Numbered from the stretch's first letter, positions 10,625 through 21,414 are shown. The stretch is 64,000 nucleotides of DNA from Alentia gelatinosa (GCA_950022655.1 OX465582.1:89185801-89249800), one strand, 5' to 3'. Numbers and translations are program-made. Notes: generated from the letters alone by a model not told the origin.

Positions 10625-11615
10625 TTAAAGGCATATCGGACAATTTGGCTTGAAAATTAAAACCCATGTCAATTTCCTGAAAATTAGATATGATGATCTC
10701 TAGGTATTGTGAAACATATATCTAACTTGAAAATTGAGGTTCACAATGCTAGTTTTTGATTTAGAGATCGATATTATGGTTATAAAAGAATATATAGGTA
10801 TTCTATAAAGTTGCTTTTCACATAGTAGAACCCATGTCATTTTCCTCCAAACATTCACAGAATATAGTAGATGTATAATACTACATATTCAAATCTAACA
10901 CTCATAGGTCACCGTCCTTGTTTTTGAAAGAATTAAAGAATACCATATTTCCGAGTACATTTCATAAGTAAATGAAACAAATCTTCATTGGCCTACTTTA
11001 CCGATTCGGGTTGGATAAACTTGATAAAGCATTAGATTTAGTGAAGTGGCATTAAAATAAATCCATCAGAACGAGTTTTAATTGATAATTGACAACATTT
11101 AAGAATCACCAGGCGGCGCAATTGTGAATTGTAGGATATGCCCTTAGATTTTTAAATGATGTTAATTATTAGTCAAAACTGGTTTCATGGGATTTATTCT
11201 AATTCTAGATAAGTAAATTTAACATTATATCTGATTTATTCAATCTTAATCAAGGTAAAATAAGCCAATTTACATTTGCTTGATTTGTACTGTACTGAAA
11301 AGTATGGTTTTCTTCAATTCTTTCAAAAACAAGGACGGTGACCTATGGTTTTTAAAACCTGAATAAGTAGTACTATACATGATGTATTCTCTGAAAGTTT
11401 GAGGAAAATGATACGGGTTTTACTATGTGATAAATACTGTTTAGAATTTCTAATATAAAATTATCCTAATATTGATCTATAAACCAAAAACTAGCACGGT
11501 GACCCCGATTTTAGTTAGACATGTGTTCAACAAAACTTGGAGATCATCATATTAGATTTTCAGGAAATTGACATGGGTTTTGATTTTCCAGCCAAATTGT
11601 AGGATATGCCTTTAA
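10625..11615. mobile_element. Head-to-head dimer of a TTAA transposon
   Basis: TTAA at 10625 is followed by AGGCATATCGGACAATT. The right end is the mirror AATTGTAGGATATGCCT followed by TTAA at 11612. The two halves (10629-11144 and 11146-11611) are inverted copies of the monomer at 17681. The first half retains its own inner terminus (AATTGTAGGATATGCC, 11127-11142). The outer ends carry the insertion-type TTAA, which suggests the dimer may have inserted as one unit. TTAA duplications occur in Kolobok and piggyBac families; the family here is not fixed. No transposase is seen. Confidence 0.7.
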
Positions 11616-11803
11616 GGGCTGAGGAGGGTGCTCTACATTACGTTTAGAGGCCAATTTCCAACGGCTTCGAGCACAGGGAGATTGTCCTGAGATGGTATCT
11701 GAGTCACAGTGACGTACGACGACCAACATTCAGCCTCTTTTCACCTTGAGAAGGCTGGTCCATGTGTCAAGTCACCAGAGTTCAGGGATCCTTAGAAAAT
11801 TAC

Positions 11804-12085
11804 AGGCCTGTTTCCATCGGCTGACGAAAATGATGTAGGTTTTTCGAGTTACCCAGAAAGTCTGTCGGTGGTGCATCTGATAGTGCGTCGGCACCGAAAA
11901 ATCGGGAGGGTAGCAGATTTCATTCAGTGGCCAAGCTTTCACTCGGTGGTGGGTGGTGCCACATTGTGTTATCTAAGCAGAAAAAAATGTTGGGTCATTT
12001 CACGAGCTGGGTCATTTGCATTGACTGATTTTGGGTCAGTCCGTCGGTTGTTACTGACTGGAAACCGGCCAATGGAAACAGGCCT
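11804..12085. mobile_element. Short inverted-repeat element (AGGCCTGTTTCCAT)
   Basis: AGGCCTGTTTCCATCGGC at 11804 is mirrored by GGCCAATGGAAACAGGCCT ending at 12085. Related sequence (GTTTCCATTTGCCGACGAAAA) starts the inverted-repeat block at 53950. The minus-strand frame here is chance. Confidence 0.5.
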
Positions 12086-12095
12086 ATAGAAATTT

Positions 12096-12369
12096 TGTAC
12101 TCAGGCTCAATACAACCTGATCTAGGAACCCCATATACCTGATTTCCTTGGAAATATGTGCATTATTACTTCCATGATCTTCAGGGTTTTCCCTGATAAG
12201 CTACGAATAGATAAGTCATGGAAATCCATGAAATCTGGGATCTTTAGAAAACATAGAAAAATATTCTTCTCAGCCTCAAAACAACCTCTGCCAGGAACCC
12301 AATATACCTGACTTCCCTGTTAATGTGTGCATCATTACTTCCATGATCTGCAGGGTTTTCCCTGACAGG
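12096..12369 (+). repeat. Diverged tandem duplication containing CAGGGTTTTCCCTGA
   Basis: Two units share CTCA..ACAACCT, AGGAACCC-ATATACCTGA, TTACTTCCATGATCT and CAGGGTTTTCCCTGA. The second unit is split by the SINE at 12370 and resumes at 12822. Confidence 0.65.
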
Positions 12370-12821
12370 TCTGCTGGGATGGACAGCAATTACCAATCTG
12401 TTCACCCTCTTGGTCGCCTCGCCTCCTCATGGTGCAGACCGGATATGCTTGCACGCAAGTATAACAAAAGCGACCAGGGTGGGTGGGGAGTTAATTCAGT
12501 GGCAAAGAGCACTGGACTTGTAATCCCAAGGTTGTCAGACTTTGTTGAGTCGGGTCCCACTGCAGCCACTTTTCTCCTTCACCCCCAGCAGTGGTAGATT
12601 TACTGCTATATCAAAGGCCAATCCTTCTTATACCATGTCTTTGGGATGTGGGAAGTAAAGAAACTCTCACCTCGGTAAATGTGTAGGGGTGAGGTTTCTT
12701 CCTAAATTCATTTAATAGATTCGATCACCACCCTTGTGGTGTAAAAGAACCTTGAGAAAGTCTGGTGAGAACCTGCAATGGTTAACTGGACGTTAAATCA
12801 AACCCACAAACCCACAAACAA
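12370..12821 (+). mobile_element. Full-length tRNA-derived SINE with target duplications
   Basis: The copy begins CTGCTGGGATGGACAGCAA. A tRNA-like part follows (about 12490-12565): TTAATTCAGTGGCAAAG resembles an A box, GGACTTGTAATCCC resembles a Thr(TGT)-type anticodon arm, and GGGTCCCACTGC falls where a B box should be. Next come a long body (GTAGATTTACTGCTATATCA, GTAAATGTGTAGGGGTGA) and the tail GTTAACTGGACGTTAAATC with a CCCACAAA run. TTTCCCTGACAGG (12357-12369) and TTTCCCTGACAAG (12822-12834) are 13-bp target duplications with one change, supporting retroposition. Confidence 0.8.
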
Positions 12822-13002
12822 TTTCCCTGACAAGCTACAAATAGATAAGGCATGTATGAAAATCCCTGAAATCCCTGAAATTATTGGGCAGTTGATCCAC
12901 ATCGTCTCTGGGTTTTGTTTGCGTACTTATATAGAACTACATCGAGAATCGTATAATTAGATAAGGCATGGATGAAAATCCCTGAAATCCCTGAAACCAT
13001 TG
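12822..13002 (+). repeat. Continuation of the host repeat beyond the SINE
   Basis: AAGCTACAAATAGATAAGGC followed by AAAATCCCTGAAATCCCTGA occurs at 12831 and again, in part, at 12955. A fragment with CATCGAGAATCGTATA near 12940 belongs to the CTCAC-class flank. Confidence 0.5.
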
Positions 13003-13583
13003 TGTAATTACCATACAAACTACTTTGAATCCATAACTAACACCAGAAACTACCTCGATACTACACTCGCCCATGCTTATATTTGGTTTAATATCAATAG
13101 GTCATAAATGGTAGGTCTCTGTTTGGAGAGCTAAGTCCAACTCAACAGGGGACACAGTTTTCATCGTTTTTATGTTCCTAGTAAGCTTATTCATTTCTGA
13201 CCCGCCCGCGTCACGCGAATTCACCAACGTACTTCGACTAATGTCAAACCATGAGCACAATGTATTTTACGAAAACAGGGTTACTGTGGTTGTACGTGTT
13301 AAAAACGCACCAATGCCGAAGGCAGAGGTTTATCTAATCATTATTCTTCCACAGTGTACCTGTTATTGGAATATTATTACTTGAAATACTCATTTCTTTC
13401 CTTAGCTTTTGGACAATTTTTTTGGGTTTCGCCACCGTACTATCATGAAACATCACAAAATTTCATATGGATGTTTATATGGCACGAGTTGTCTTAGTGG
13501 AATGATTTCAAGAGGCAGAGCTGAGTGATAAATGTAGCGGAAGACATTGAACCCCATGTAAAAAATTATATTAAATTGAGTGG
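13003..13583. other. No feature recognised
   Basis: A 70-codon open frame at 13172-13384 has no recognisable similarity. Confidence 0.35.
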
Positions 13584-13706
13584 TTTTATCCTACCCCGTC
13601 ACATGTTTTAAACTTTATGTCACCAGTGGCATAGAAATATTTTATGGCATAACCGTACAGTTAGACCATGTTAAGTCGATGGAGATTTATAAGAGGGGTA
13701 GGATGA
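13584..13706 (-). mobile_element. Body of a CCTAC-class hairpin element, hairpin missing
   Basis: TTTTATCCTACCCCG at 13584 pairs with AGGGGTAGGATGAA ending near 13706. CACCAGTGGCAT and GTTAAGTCGATGGAG fit the family signature in reverse. No adjacent hairpin is visible. Confidence 0.55.
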
Positions 13707-14045
13707 ATTCTCCGTACGCCACTTACGTGTTGTACGGCCATGGGAACGGGCGGTATATATACGTATGACATACGACAACATAGGTATATGATAACATATA
13801 TGATTTGAAATAGCCATCACAACTAGAGCTTCAGGTATTTATAGCATACATTCAGTGGAAGACTATTTAGGAAAATCATCCAACTTAGAAAGTGGCCGTC
13901 CTCCGGCAAACCGTTGTCAGACTTCGGTCATGGCGGGAAGCCCTGCCTTAGTTACCGTGAAATGTCGTCTGCCTGCTGTGGATAGAGGTCAAATCGGTCA
14001 ATGAGCAGTGAGGGGATGCTTCCAGGAAGACTTGGGCAAACACTG
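13707..14045. other. No feature recognised
   Basis: Short GTATATAC words near 13752; otherwise unique. Confidence 0.3.
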
Positions 14046-14185
14046 CCTTTCCTGCCGTTTACACGAGACGACTATAAGCAGCGATTCTTGAATTTAGCAC
14101 CACCTGACAACTATCCCGGCATTTACACGAGACGATTATAGGCAGCGATTCTTTAATTTAGCATCACCTGATGACTATCCCGGCA
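14046..14185 (+). repeat. Two-copy tandem repeat, about 66 bp
   Basis: Both units share TTTACACGAGACGA, TATA.GCAGCGATTCTT, AATTTAGCA and CACCTGA..ACTATCCCGGCAT. Confidence 0.75.
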
Positions 14186-14205
14186 TTAACACTAGTCAGG
14201 AACTG

Positions 14206-14600
14206 GGGTCCACCAACCACGACAAGGCCTCCAGTCGTAGGCCAACCACGACAAGGCTACAAAAAGGTCCACGATTGGCCTACAACTGGAGGATTTGTCA
14301 TGGTTGGTGTCTATGACAAGGCCACGACAAGGCCATGATCGGAAGCTTGTCGGGAGCCTTCCAACAAGGCTATGACAACATTGAGTATGTTAAATTTTCC
14401 CCACGACTGGACCCTTGTCATGGAGTGTCATGGCATGTCGGGAGTGTGTTACAGAGGTCTACAATAGGAAATTTTGGTGGGGCGTGCACTTCCCGACACG
14501 CCCACGTCGTAAAGCCCCCCTTCTTACAAAAAGGCTGCGACAAGCGCCGATTGGAACTTTCTTGTCGGCGCTTGTCGTAGCCTTGTCATGGACGCCACCC
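14206..14600 (+). mobile_element. CGACAAGG-rich inverted-repeat element
   Basis: Begins GGTCCACCAACCACGACAAG and ends with CTTGTCGTAGCCTTGTC..GGACGCC. Internal words (GACAAGGCCACGACAAGG, CGGAAGCTTGTCGG) match the elements at 31502 and 32026. The dense inverted CGACAAGG words give short mutually complementary open frames that are not genes. Confidence 0.6.
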
Positions 14601-15195
14601 TTTAAGGTTGAAACCTAAAAGGGCGCATTCCACCTGGTCGGCTGATCAAGGACAGTAGGGTTTGTTTTTTTCCATTTTGTTACCTTGTCTGGCTGCCTGG
14701 CGTGATTGCTGTAGTGATCTGATTACTATCTGCTAATGCTATTGACCAGCCAACTACCCTTGGTCAATGGCCAAGCTGGCTGTAGGGTGCATTATGCCCT
14801 CTGATGCAAGTCGATAGTTCATGTTCAGTTCAGCAAAGTAGTTCTACTTTCAATAAAACCACAATAATAAAGTTAAGATTGAATAAAAATCGTGGGGAGG
14901 CGTCTAGATAGCTTGAGTTAGTGCTGACAAGTGGCTAGTTTCCGACTCCAGATCCGATTACTGTTCCGTGGGTCCCACATTGGTCAATCACATCACGTGA
15001 TCAATATGTCTCTGTCTCATTGGACGCTACCACGAAGAAAGGCCAGACGTTGTACAAACATGATCCGAAAATGTTGTTGTCCACGAGGAAAAATGGTACA
15101 CCATAATTTGCCATGCTCCATTCCAGACAGAAATAGGAAGGAGGTTTTACCAGATAATTATTTTTAAGATCAATGAATCAGAGCTACTGGTTAAC
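14601..15195. other. No feature recognised
   Basis: Unique sequence with an unrecognised 78-codon frame at 14931-15167. Confidence 0.35.
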
Positions 15196-15360
15196 AATAG
15201 AGGGAAACTATGTTCCAGTGAAAGAAAGTCAGAGTTACGAGGTAAGTAAAAATTATTACCCGCGGCCATGGCCTTGGGCAGTATATTTTCTGAGCCTTAC
15301 CGAGTAACTTTGACTTTCTTTCACCGGTACTTGGTTTCCCTATTCCTATATACCTTCAAA
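15196..15360. mobile_element. Hairpin of a TATATACC-class element, body lost
   Basis: GGAAACTATGTTCC..GTTACGAGGTAAG pairs with its complement ending GGTTTCCC, matching the hairpin at 2447. TATTCCTATATACC follows, but the complementary GGTATATAGGAATA was not found downstream. The body has probably been truncated. Confidence 0.65.
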
Positions 15361-15466
15361 TTCAAATATCTATTATTAAAAAAGCTTCTACCTAGGTATG
15401 AAAACGCATGTTACAACTGTAGTTAATCCGCCAAAAAGCTAATAGTTTGGACTATCAGTGGGCTCA

Positions 15467-15925
15467 GTAGGCCATCTCTCTGTCTGTCTCTCTGTCTGTC
15501 TCTCTGTCTGTCTATCTGTCTGTCTTTCTGTCTGTCTATCTGTCTGTCTATCTGTCTCTCTCTCCCTCTCTCTGTCTCTCCCTCTCTCCCTCCGTCTCTC
15601 TCAATCTGTCTGTCTCTCTCTCCCCCTTTCTGTCTCTCTCTGTCTCTTTCTCTCTCTCTCCTTTCTCTCTTTCCCTCTGTTTCGCTCTCTCTCTCCCTGT
15701 CTCCCTCTCTCTCAGTGTGTCTCTCTCTGTCTCCTTTTCTCTCTCTCTCTCTCTCTGTCTGTCTCTCCCTCGCTCCCTCTGCCTCTCTTCCTCTCCCTCC
15801 CTCTCAATCTCTCCCTCTCTGTCTCTGTCTCTTTCTCTCCCTCTCCCTATCTCTGTCTCTCTCTGTCTCTTTCTCTCTGTCTCTCTCTCTCTGTCTCTCG
15901 CTCTCTCGCTCTCTCTCTCTCCCCG
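15467..15925 (+). repeat. Large polypyrimidine microsatellite
   Basis: About 460 bp of (CTGT)n and (CT)n runs with interruptions, in four-base CTGTCTGT then CTCTCTCC phases. Long Ser/Leu/Cys-rich and Arg/Glu-rich open frames on the two strands are artefacts of the repeat. Confidence 0.95.
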
Positions 15926-16595
15926 GCACGTAAAAACCTGGAACAACCGATGATGATTATTAGCTCTACAGCTACCAATAATACGTTGCATTTCTGCAGA
16001 TTTTTCATGAATACTTAAATTTCTATCCAAGGTCGTTGAAATAAAAGCCAAGAGAGAAACATGAATACCGTCAGGGGATTGTTGTTATTTGAGTTGTGAC
16101 TTGATAATTTGGTGAATCAAATTAGTTTAATAGAATCTCATTCTCATTATTATTTTGTTTGTACATTTGTTTTAGCACCTTTTTTGAATACCAGGCTAAG
16201 ATTTCCAAGTTGTTCTATTTCTGTTGCATCCAAGAAGGACATTCTCTGTTTTACTTATTTCATCGCTATGAATATTTCCCCTTTGAAGTTACGTAGATTT
16301 CAAAGCCGCAGGTTTAAAATTATGCTTTTATTTATATGAATACAGAAATTCTCCATGCAGAATGCAAAATAATGAATATTGAGATTAGACTGGGTTGCCA
16401 TTTTTACACATTAATAGAATGGTCGGTTAGTAAGCCTGAGAACGGTCTAGATTGGGATGCATTGAATATTGGAAGCAAAAACAACAAAAAACGCACATAC
16501 ACCCTCATATCCCTTGCGTTGGTGCACCTCCTATGTCATGGCATGTGTCAGTACCGTAGTTACCTTTTTATTTCCGCAAAACCCGTTCCGATAGA
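15926..16595. other. No feature recognised
   Basis: AT-rich flanking DNA. Open frames at 16109 and 16336 have no recognised similarity. Confidence 0.35.
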
Positions 16596-16768
16596 GTGTG
16601 GTGTGGGAAGTAAAAGAACTCTCACCTCAGTAAATGTGTAGGGGTGAGATTTCTACCAAAATTCATTACATAGATTTGATCACCACCCTTGTGGTGTAAA
16701 AGAACCTTGAGAAAGTCTGGTATTAACCAGTAATGGTTAACTGGACGTTAAATCAAATCAACAAACCA
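16596..16768 (+). mobile_element. 5'-truncated SINE
   Basis: Starts within the body at GGTGTGGGAAGTAAAAGAAC and runs to the GTTAACTGGACGTTAAATC tail. The following unique 98 bp recurs after the next SINE copy, so this SINE and its flank are part of a local duplication. Confidence 0.8.
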
Positions 16769-16866
16769 AAAGCGGAGTCTCTGGCCACCCTTGGAAACTT
16801 GAGGTTTGCAGGATTTTAGGAGAACTATGCATAAATAGTTTAGCGTCTTTTGTGTGTCATTCCTGG
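16769..16866 (+). repeat. First unit of duplicated SINE flank
   Basis: AAAAGCGGAGTCTCTGGCCA to GTGTGTCATTCCTG is repeated at 17127-17225 with about ten differences. Confidence 0.75.
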
Positions 16867-16867
16867 A

Positions 16868-17126
16868 TAGAACCCCACTGCAGCCACTTTTTTCCTTCAC
16901 CCCAACAGTGATAGATTTACTGCTAAATCAAGGGCCAATCCTTCTCATACCATGTCTATCTGGTTTGGGAAGTAAAAAAACTCACCTCGGTAAATGTGTA
17001 GGGGTGAGATTTCTAGCAAAATTCATTTCATTGATTCGATCACCACCCTTGTGGTGTAAAAGAACCTTGAGAAAGTCTGGTGAGAACCTGCAATGGTTAA
17101 CTGGACATTAAATCAAACCAACCAAC
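16868..17126 (+). mobile_element. 5'-truncated SINE, second of a tandem pair
   Basis: Starts at ACCCCACTGCAGCCAC (around the B-box end) and ends with the AACC-type tail. It is longer at its 5' end than the copy at 16596. The pair plus the flank repeat implies a tandem segmental duplication after SINE insertion. Confidence 0.8.
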
Positions 17127-17225
17127 AAACCAAAAGCGGAGTTTCTGGCCACCCTTGGAAACTCGAGGTTCCAAGATTTCAGGAGAAATATGCATAAATA
17201 GCTTAGTGTCTTTTGTGTGTCATTC
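17127..17225 (+). repeat. Second unit of duplicated SINE flank
   Basis: Matches 16769-16866. Confidence 0.75.
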
Positions 17226-17676
17226 CTGTTTAAAACTGAGATTGAGGATGCTGATGATTAGAGAATCCTCCTGTTGGACATCACCAGTGTCCAATTAATT
17301 ATAATTAACGTTACGACCCGAGAACTGCTCCTTTGAAACGTCCCTCTTTTTACACATCCGTCAATTGCATTCCGATTCGTCGTAAGCTGTTCCCTTTGCA
17401 CACGGTCCACTATCACTTTCCACTATTCTGGAACACAACAGCGCACGTTTGAGTGTAACGTGGTGCCCCGACAAGGCAAGGAGAGTAACAGGCCTCGAAG
17501 ATTGGCTCCTGAGAGGAAAATCAATTAACTTCATTAATCTCTAGTCGCCCTTGTCTGGCCGACCAATTAAGAAAAAAATCTGGGGAAAAAAACGAGTCAG
17601 ATTGAATCAAAGACGTTGTGGGTATTCTGCTGAAGCATTGGGAATCTTATCTGTTAATTTTTTTTTATCTTATCTG
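17226..17676. other. No feature recognised
   Basis: Unique sequence, ending in a T-rich run next to the TTAA element. Confidence 0.35.
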
Positions 17677-18202
17677 TTAAAGGCATGTCGGACAATTCAC
17701 AGTGGCGCCACCTGGTGATTTTTAAATAATGTCAATTATTAGTCAAAGCTGGTTTCCTTGAATTCATTCTACTTCTACATGAGTAAATTTCACATTTTGT
17801 CCAGTTTATCCAAACCTGAAAGGTAAAATAGGCCAATTTATGTTTGCCTGATTTACATAGGAAATGCACTGAAAAATATGTGTTCTTCAATTCTTTCAAA
17901 AACAAGGACGGTAACCCATGATTTCTAAAACCTAAATAGGTAGTACTTGATATGTACTATATTGTGTAAAAGTTTGAGGAAAATCACATGTGTTTTACTA
18001 TGTGAAAAAAAACTTTTTTAGAATTCAAATACATTCTTATATAAATTAACATAATATTGATCTATCAACCAAAAACTAGCACGGTGACCCCCGATATTTA
18101 AGTTAGATATGTGTTCCACAACACTTGATGACCATCATATTCAATTTTCAGGAAAATGACATGGATTTTAATTTTAAGCCAAATTGTCCGATATGCCTTT
18201 AA
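17677..18202 (-). mobile_element. TTAA-type MITE, complete monomer
   Basis: TTAA (17677-17680), then AGGCATGTCGGACAATT, with AATTGTCCGATATGCCT and TTAA (18199-18202) at the right. The 518-bp interior matches each half of the dimer at 10629 in reverse orientation (CAAAAACAAGGACGGT, AAAAACTAGCACGGTGACC). Fragments occur at 27680, 28336, 41258 and 42090. There is no open frame of transposase size, so it is non-autonomous. Confidence 0.8.
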
Positions 18203-18474
18203 GGATAGAGAGGAGGGGGGCATCTTTGCTGTGGGATTTTACAGTGGACACGTCCCCTGTTTTTCAGCGGGTCTGAATTAGCCGTGGTGCCCGATTCGAG
18301 CACCTCCTCAGGCACGACCCTATGACCCTGACACGAGAAGTGCCCGCTTTTCTCTCTCACTAATGACTAGAGTCTCCGGCATCGTGAAAGGTCAGCACAA
18401 CACTGACGAGAGGGCCTCAGATGGGAACAGCGATGAATGAATCCCTAATTCTTATTAGACAGCGCCAAGCTCGC
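18203..18474. other. No feature recognised
   Basis: Unique, moderately GC-rich sequence. Confidence 0.3.
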
Positions 18475-18600
18475 CAGGGGTCTGTTGAATAATTTAATCT
18501 CGGACATGAAGACACCTTTCTGCATGCCAAGAAGACCTAAGAGAAGATGTAGGTCAGCTTTAGGACAGGCGTCCACTGAGATCCAGTACCCTACGATAGA
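18475..18600 (+). repeat. Fragment related to the GTTGAATAAT element
   Basis: CTGTTGAATAATTT followed by ACATGAAGACACCTTTCTG and GATGTAGGTCAGCT resembles 1236-1310. A further relative lies at 20574-20660. Confidence 0.5.
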
Positions 18601-18624
18601 CCTTAAGCCCATCTACCTATTAAA

Positions 18625-19493
18625 GCCAATGCCCATCTACCGATTTTGGAACATTTATGTACATTTGTTGGCGACAAACGGGCGGTAATTTGTCTCAGGC
18701 AACCCATCCTAACGGAGTCGGTAGATGTAGCATAGCTAGGCAAGGCTTCCCACCGATTAGTGAACCACCGCCTTCAGACGTCCTTTTGTTGTGGTTTAAA
18801 AGTTCCAAAATCGGTGGGGATCAGTTTATCAACATGTTGATAAATGTTGTCGGCGACAAAGGAAATCCTAACTCAGTCGGTGGGGTGCATAATCGTATCT
18901 CTGTCGGAAGGTGTAGACTGATTTGCTTAGGACTAATACCCTCTACCCCCTCTCCTCGAGGGTCGCGGGTCGAGCGAGGTATTACGTAATTTGCCTGCGA
19001 CAAGGTGACCGACTCGTATACGATTTGGGAACTAATCGTTCAACCCGAAATCGGTAGATGGACATCCGGCATAAATGGTTGAATGATTAGTTCCCAAATC
19101 GTATAGGAGTTGGTCAACTTGTCGCAGGCAAATTACGTAACCCCTCGCTTGACCGGCGGCCATAGAGGAGAGGGGGGTGGTGGGCATTAGTCCTAAGCAA
19201 TTCAGTCTACACTTACCGACAGATATACGATTATGCATCCCGGCGACTAGATTTATCAACATGTTTATAAACCTTTCGCCACCGATTTTGGAATGTAGAA
19301 GGCACAACTTGTCTGCGACAAAAGGACGTCTGAAGGAGGTGGTTCACTAATCGGTGGCTCACCATTGCCTAGCTGCGCTACATCTACAGACTACGGCCGA
19401 CTCCGTTTGGATGCCTTGGCTGAGACAAATTACTGGCCGTTTGTCGCCAACAAAGGTACATAATTGTTCCGAAATCGGTAGATGAGCATTGGC
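18625..19493. mobile_element. 869-bp palindrome with about 420-bp arms
   Basis: GCCAAT at 18625 starts an arm that pairs, with scattered changes, down to ATTGGC at 19493. The arms are about 18625-19044 and 19077-19493, with a 32-bp loop. Matching landmarks include ATCTACCGATTT, TTGGCGACAAACGG, AATTTGTCTCAG, TTAGGACTAAT and GATTTGGGAACTAATC. The loop itself carries CGAAATCGGTAGATG, a copy of the arm-end motif. Open frames on both strands mirror each other and are not genes. Confidence 0.85.
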
Positions 19494-19590
19494 CCTCACG
19501 ATGCGTGCATCAGGGTGCATTCTCGGGTGTATCGGCTACGGATAGAGTTGACTTTCCAACACGATTTCGATTTTGTGTCTGGAGATGCAT

Positions 19591-20120
19591 GGTAGATTTA
19601 CTGCTATATCAAAGGCCAATCGTTCTCATACCATGTCTATGTGGTGTGGGAACTAAAAGAACTCTCACCTCGGTAAATGTGTAGGGGTGAGATTTCTACC
19701 TGAATTCATTACATAGATTCGATCACTACCCATGGGGTGTAAAAGAACCTTTAGAAAGTCTGGTGAGAACCTCTAAATTAGAGGTTCTCACCAGACTTTC
19801 TCAAGGTTTCTCAGAGATGTCAGTTTTCCACTTTTCCGTGGAAATCCACTTTTCCATTTTCAGTATCATGTAATAACGTGTCCTTGTATCAACCAAAGAT
19901 GATTTTGATTTAGGCTCATTTACGCAGTGGTATGAAACTCCCGACAGACCCTCAGCCCCATGGCATGGCCGACAGGGACATAATATCCAATTTTTCCTAG
20001 TCTCTCTGTGGCAGAAAAATCCACATGAAAAATGTTTCCACTTTTTTCCCTGACTGCAACTGACATCCCTGTCTTATGGTTAACTGGACGTTAAATCAAA
20101 CCAACCAACCAACCAACCAA
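19591..20120 (+). mobile_element. SINE broken by a hairpin duplication and a hAT-like insertion
   Basis: The body runs from GGTAGATTTACTGCTATATC to AGAAAGTCTGGTGAGAACCT (about 19780). Then AGAGGTTCTCACCAGACTTT repeats the preceding segment in inverted orientation. The insertion 19812-20071 follows, and the SINE tail (GTTAACTGGACGTTAAATC, (AACC)n) resumes at about 20076. Confidence 0.75.
19812..20071. mobile_element. Short hAT-like element inside the SINE
   Basis: Ends CAGAGATGTCAGTT and AACTGACATCCCTG are near-complementary, and CAGGGATG-type ends occur at 32542 and 33812. Internal TTTTCCACTTTTCC words are repeated in inverted form. I see no clean target duplication. A fragment of its right part lies at 38780. 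Confidence 0.55.
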
Positions 20121-20192
20121 CTGGAGATGCATCATGAACCTTATGTAGTGTATCGGGAGCTCAGTGGACGCCAGGCCTTATTCAACACTTCA

Positions 20193-20569
20193 GCCTTGCA
20201 CCCACCAACGCCGATTCTGGTCCCGAGAGGCCTTACGATTGACTTCCCGACTGGAATGAAATTTCATCGGGAGGTCAGAGAAAATTGTGGCAGTGGAACA
20301 TGTTTCTACAATTGACTCTATGATAGCCCATGATTGGATACTAATAGGCCACAATTCGAAACGCCAATTGTAGAGCTCCCGATTAGATCCAACCTGTTGG
20401 ATTTTTCGTAGCCTATTGTAGCCTATTGGTAGCTAATCATAGCCATGGATCATGATTTACCAATTGGATCACGGCAGAGCTCTACGATTCAAGGCTACGA
20501 TTTTGCCATTTCAAATCATAGCCTATCGGGAGCTCTATCGTAGACCATCGGCGTTGGTGGGTGCAAGGC
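20193..20569. mobile_element. TIR element with perfect 23-bp ends
   Basis: Positions 20193-20215 (GCCTTGCACCCACCAACG..) are the exact complement of 20547-20569. The 377-bp interior is rich in mutually inverted words such as GAGCTCTACGATT, TAGCCTATTG and CCAACCTGTTGGATT. A second, interrupted copy lies at 32476-33157. It is non-autonomous. Confidence 0.8.
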
Positions 20570-20573
20570 CTTA

Positions 20574-20990
20574 GCTCGTACATTAAAACATTTTTCTGCA
20601 TGCCAACACAACTTTACGAACACATGTGAGTCAAATTTAACCAACACTTAAAGACGACCTTCTATCAGCTATGACTTTATCTCACCCCTGGTACAAGTTT
20701 AGCCATAGAAATAACATTAGAAAAAATATTCACCCCCGTAAAATGACAATACTACGCCACGACCGTGGCGGGGTGAATGTTAAATGACATCATAAGTAAT
20801 TTTGATTATTCTGAGAATGTGATGCTATGTAATGTCCTTGAAAGGGGTGAGATAAATCCAGAACAACACTCGAATCATAAAATACACAATACTCCACTCA
20901 TTTAGATGCGCCGTAATCGTCACTCAGCTTCACCTCGATGACGATTACGGCGCATCCAGACTCATGGAGTATTGAGTATTTATACAATTC
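20574..20990 (+). mobile_element. Hairpin-plus-body element, CTCAC class
   Basis: The body starts TTTATCTCACCCCTGGTACA (20677) and ends AAGGGGTGAGATAAAT (20842-20857). It includes GGCGTAGT-like and CACGACC..GGCGGGGTGA palindromes. The hairpin (20880-20981) pairs AATACTCCA and GCGCCGTAATCGTC with their complements, with the tip CACTCAGCTTCACCTCGATG. A stretch at 20574-20660 belongs to the TTTCTGCATGCC repeat. Related copies are at 24105-24500 and 63207-63810. Confidence 0.7.
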
Positions 20991-21414
20991 TCAATCCAGT
21001 TCTATATAAGTCCTAGCAAACGAACTTGAATATTATCAAACGACAACCCTCGTTCAAGGATTCCTGTACGTAATCAAAAGTTGGTCAACAGGCTCCATGT
21101 TTGAGCAGAAGACGTAAGAAAACAGACCCTCATGTTAATATGGCGAGGATCATAATAAAAACAATCAATAAGCAAACAAACTGCCATGAGTCATCAGTAT
21201 TTGCTCGGGCATTCTTGCTCATTAATAGAGTAGAACTATTAATATATCCCCAGATCCTTAATCGGGTCCAGGATATGAGACGTAATTAAAACAGTTTTCT
21301 ATCCGGGATGCTAAGAAGGGGGTCTCACATCTAGACACAAACATGTACAAATAAGCAGGTCTTTGGTGGAGTTCTGTTATCGCCGAAAGTCTACTCTGTC
21401 AAATGAGAATGACG
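20991..21414. other. No feature recognised
   Basis: Begins with the CTCAC-class flank (TCAATCCAGTTCTATATAAG); the rest is unique. Confidence 0.35.

Noticed and set aside
12490..12565. tRNA-Thr-like sequence
   Set aside because: It lies in a SINE, has an expanded variable region and lacks a closing acceptor stem. The same holds for the tRNA-like head at 50138.
15458..16051. Long open frames (up to 186 codons) on both strands
   Set aside because: They lie in the (CTGT)n/(CT)n tract. The proteins are Ser/Leu/Cys or Arg/Glu repeats produced by the microsatellite.
18657..19307. Open frames of 60-110 codons on both strands
   Set aside because: They mirror each other within the 869-bp palindrome, as expected from inverted duplication.
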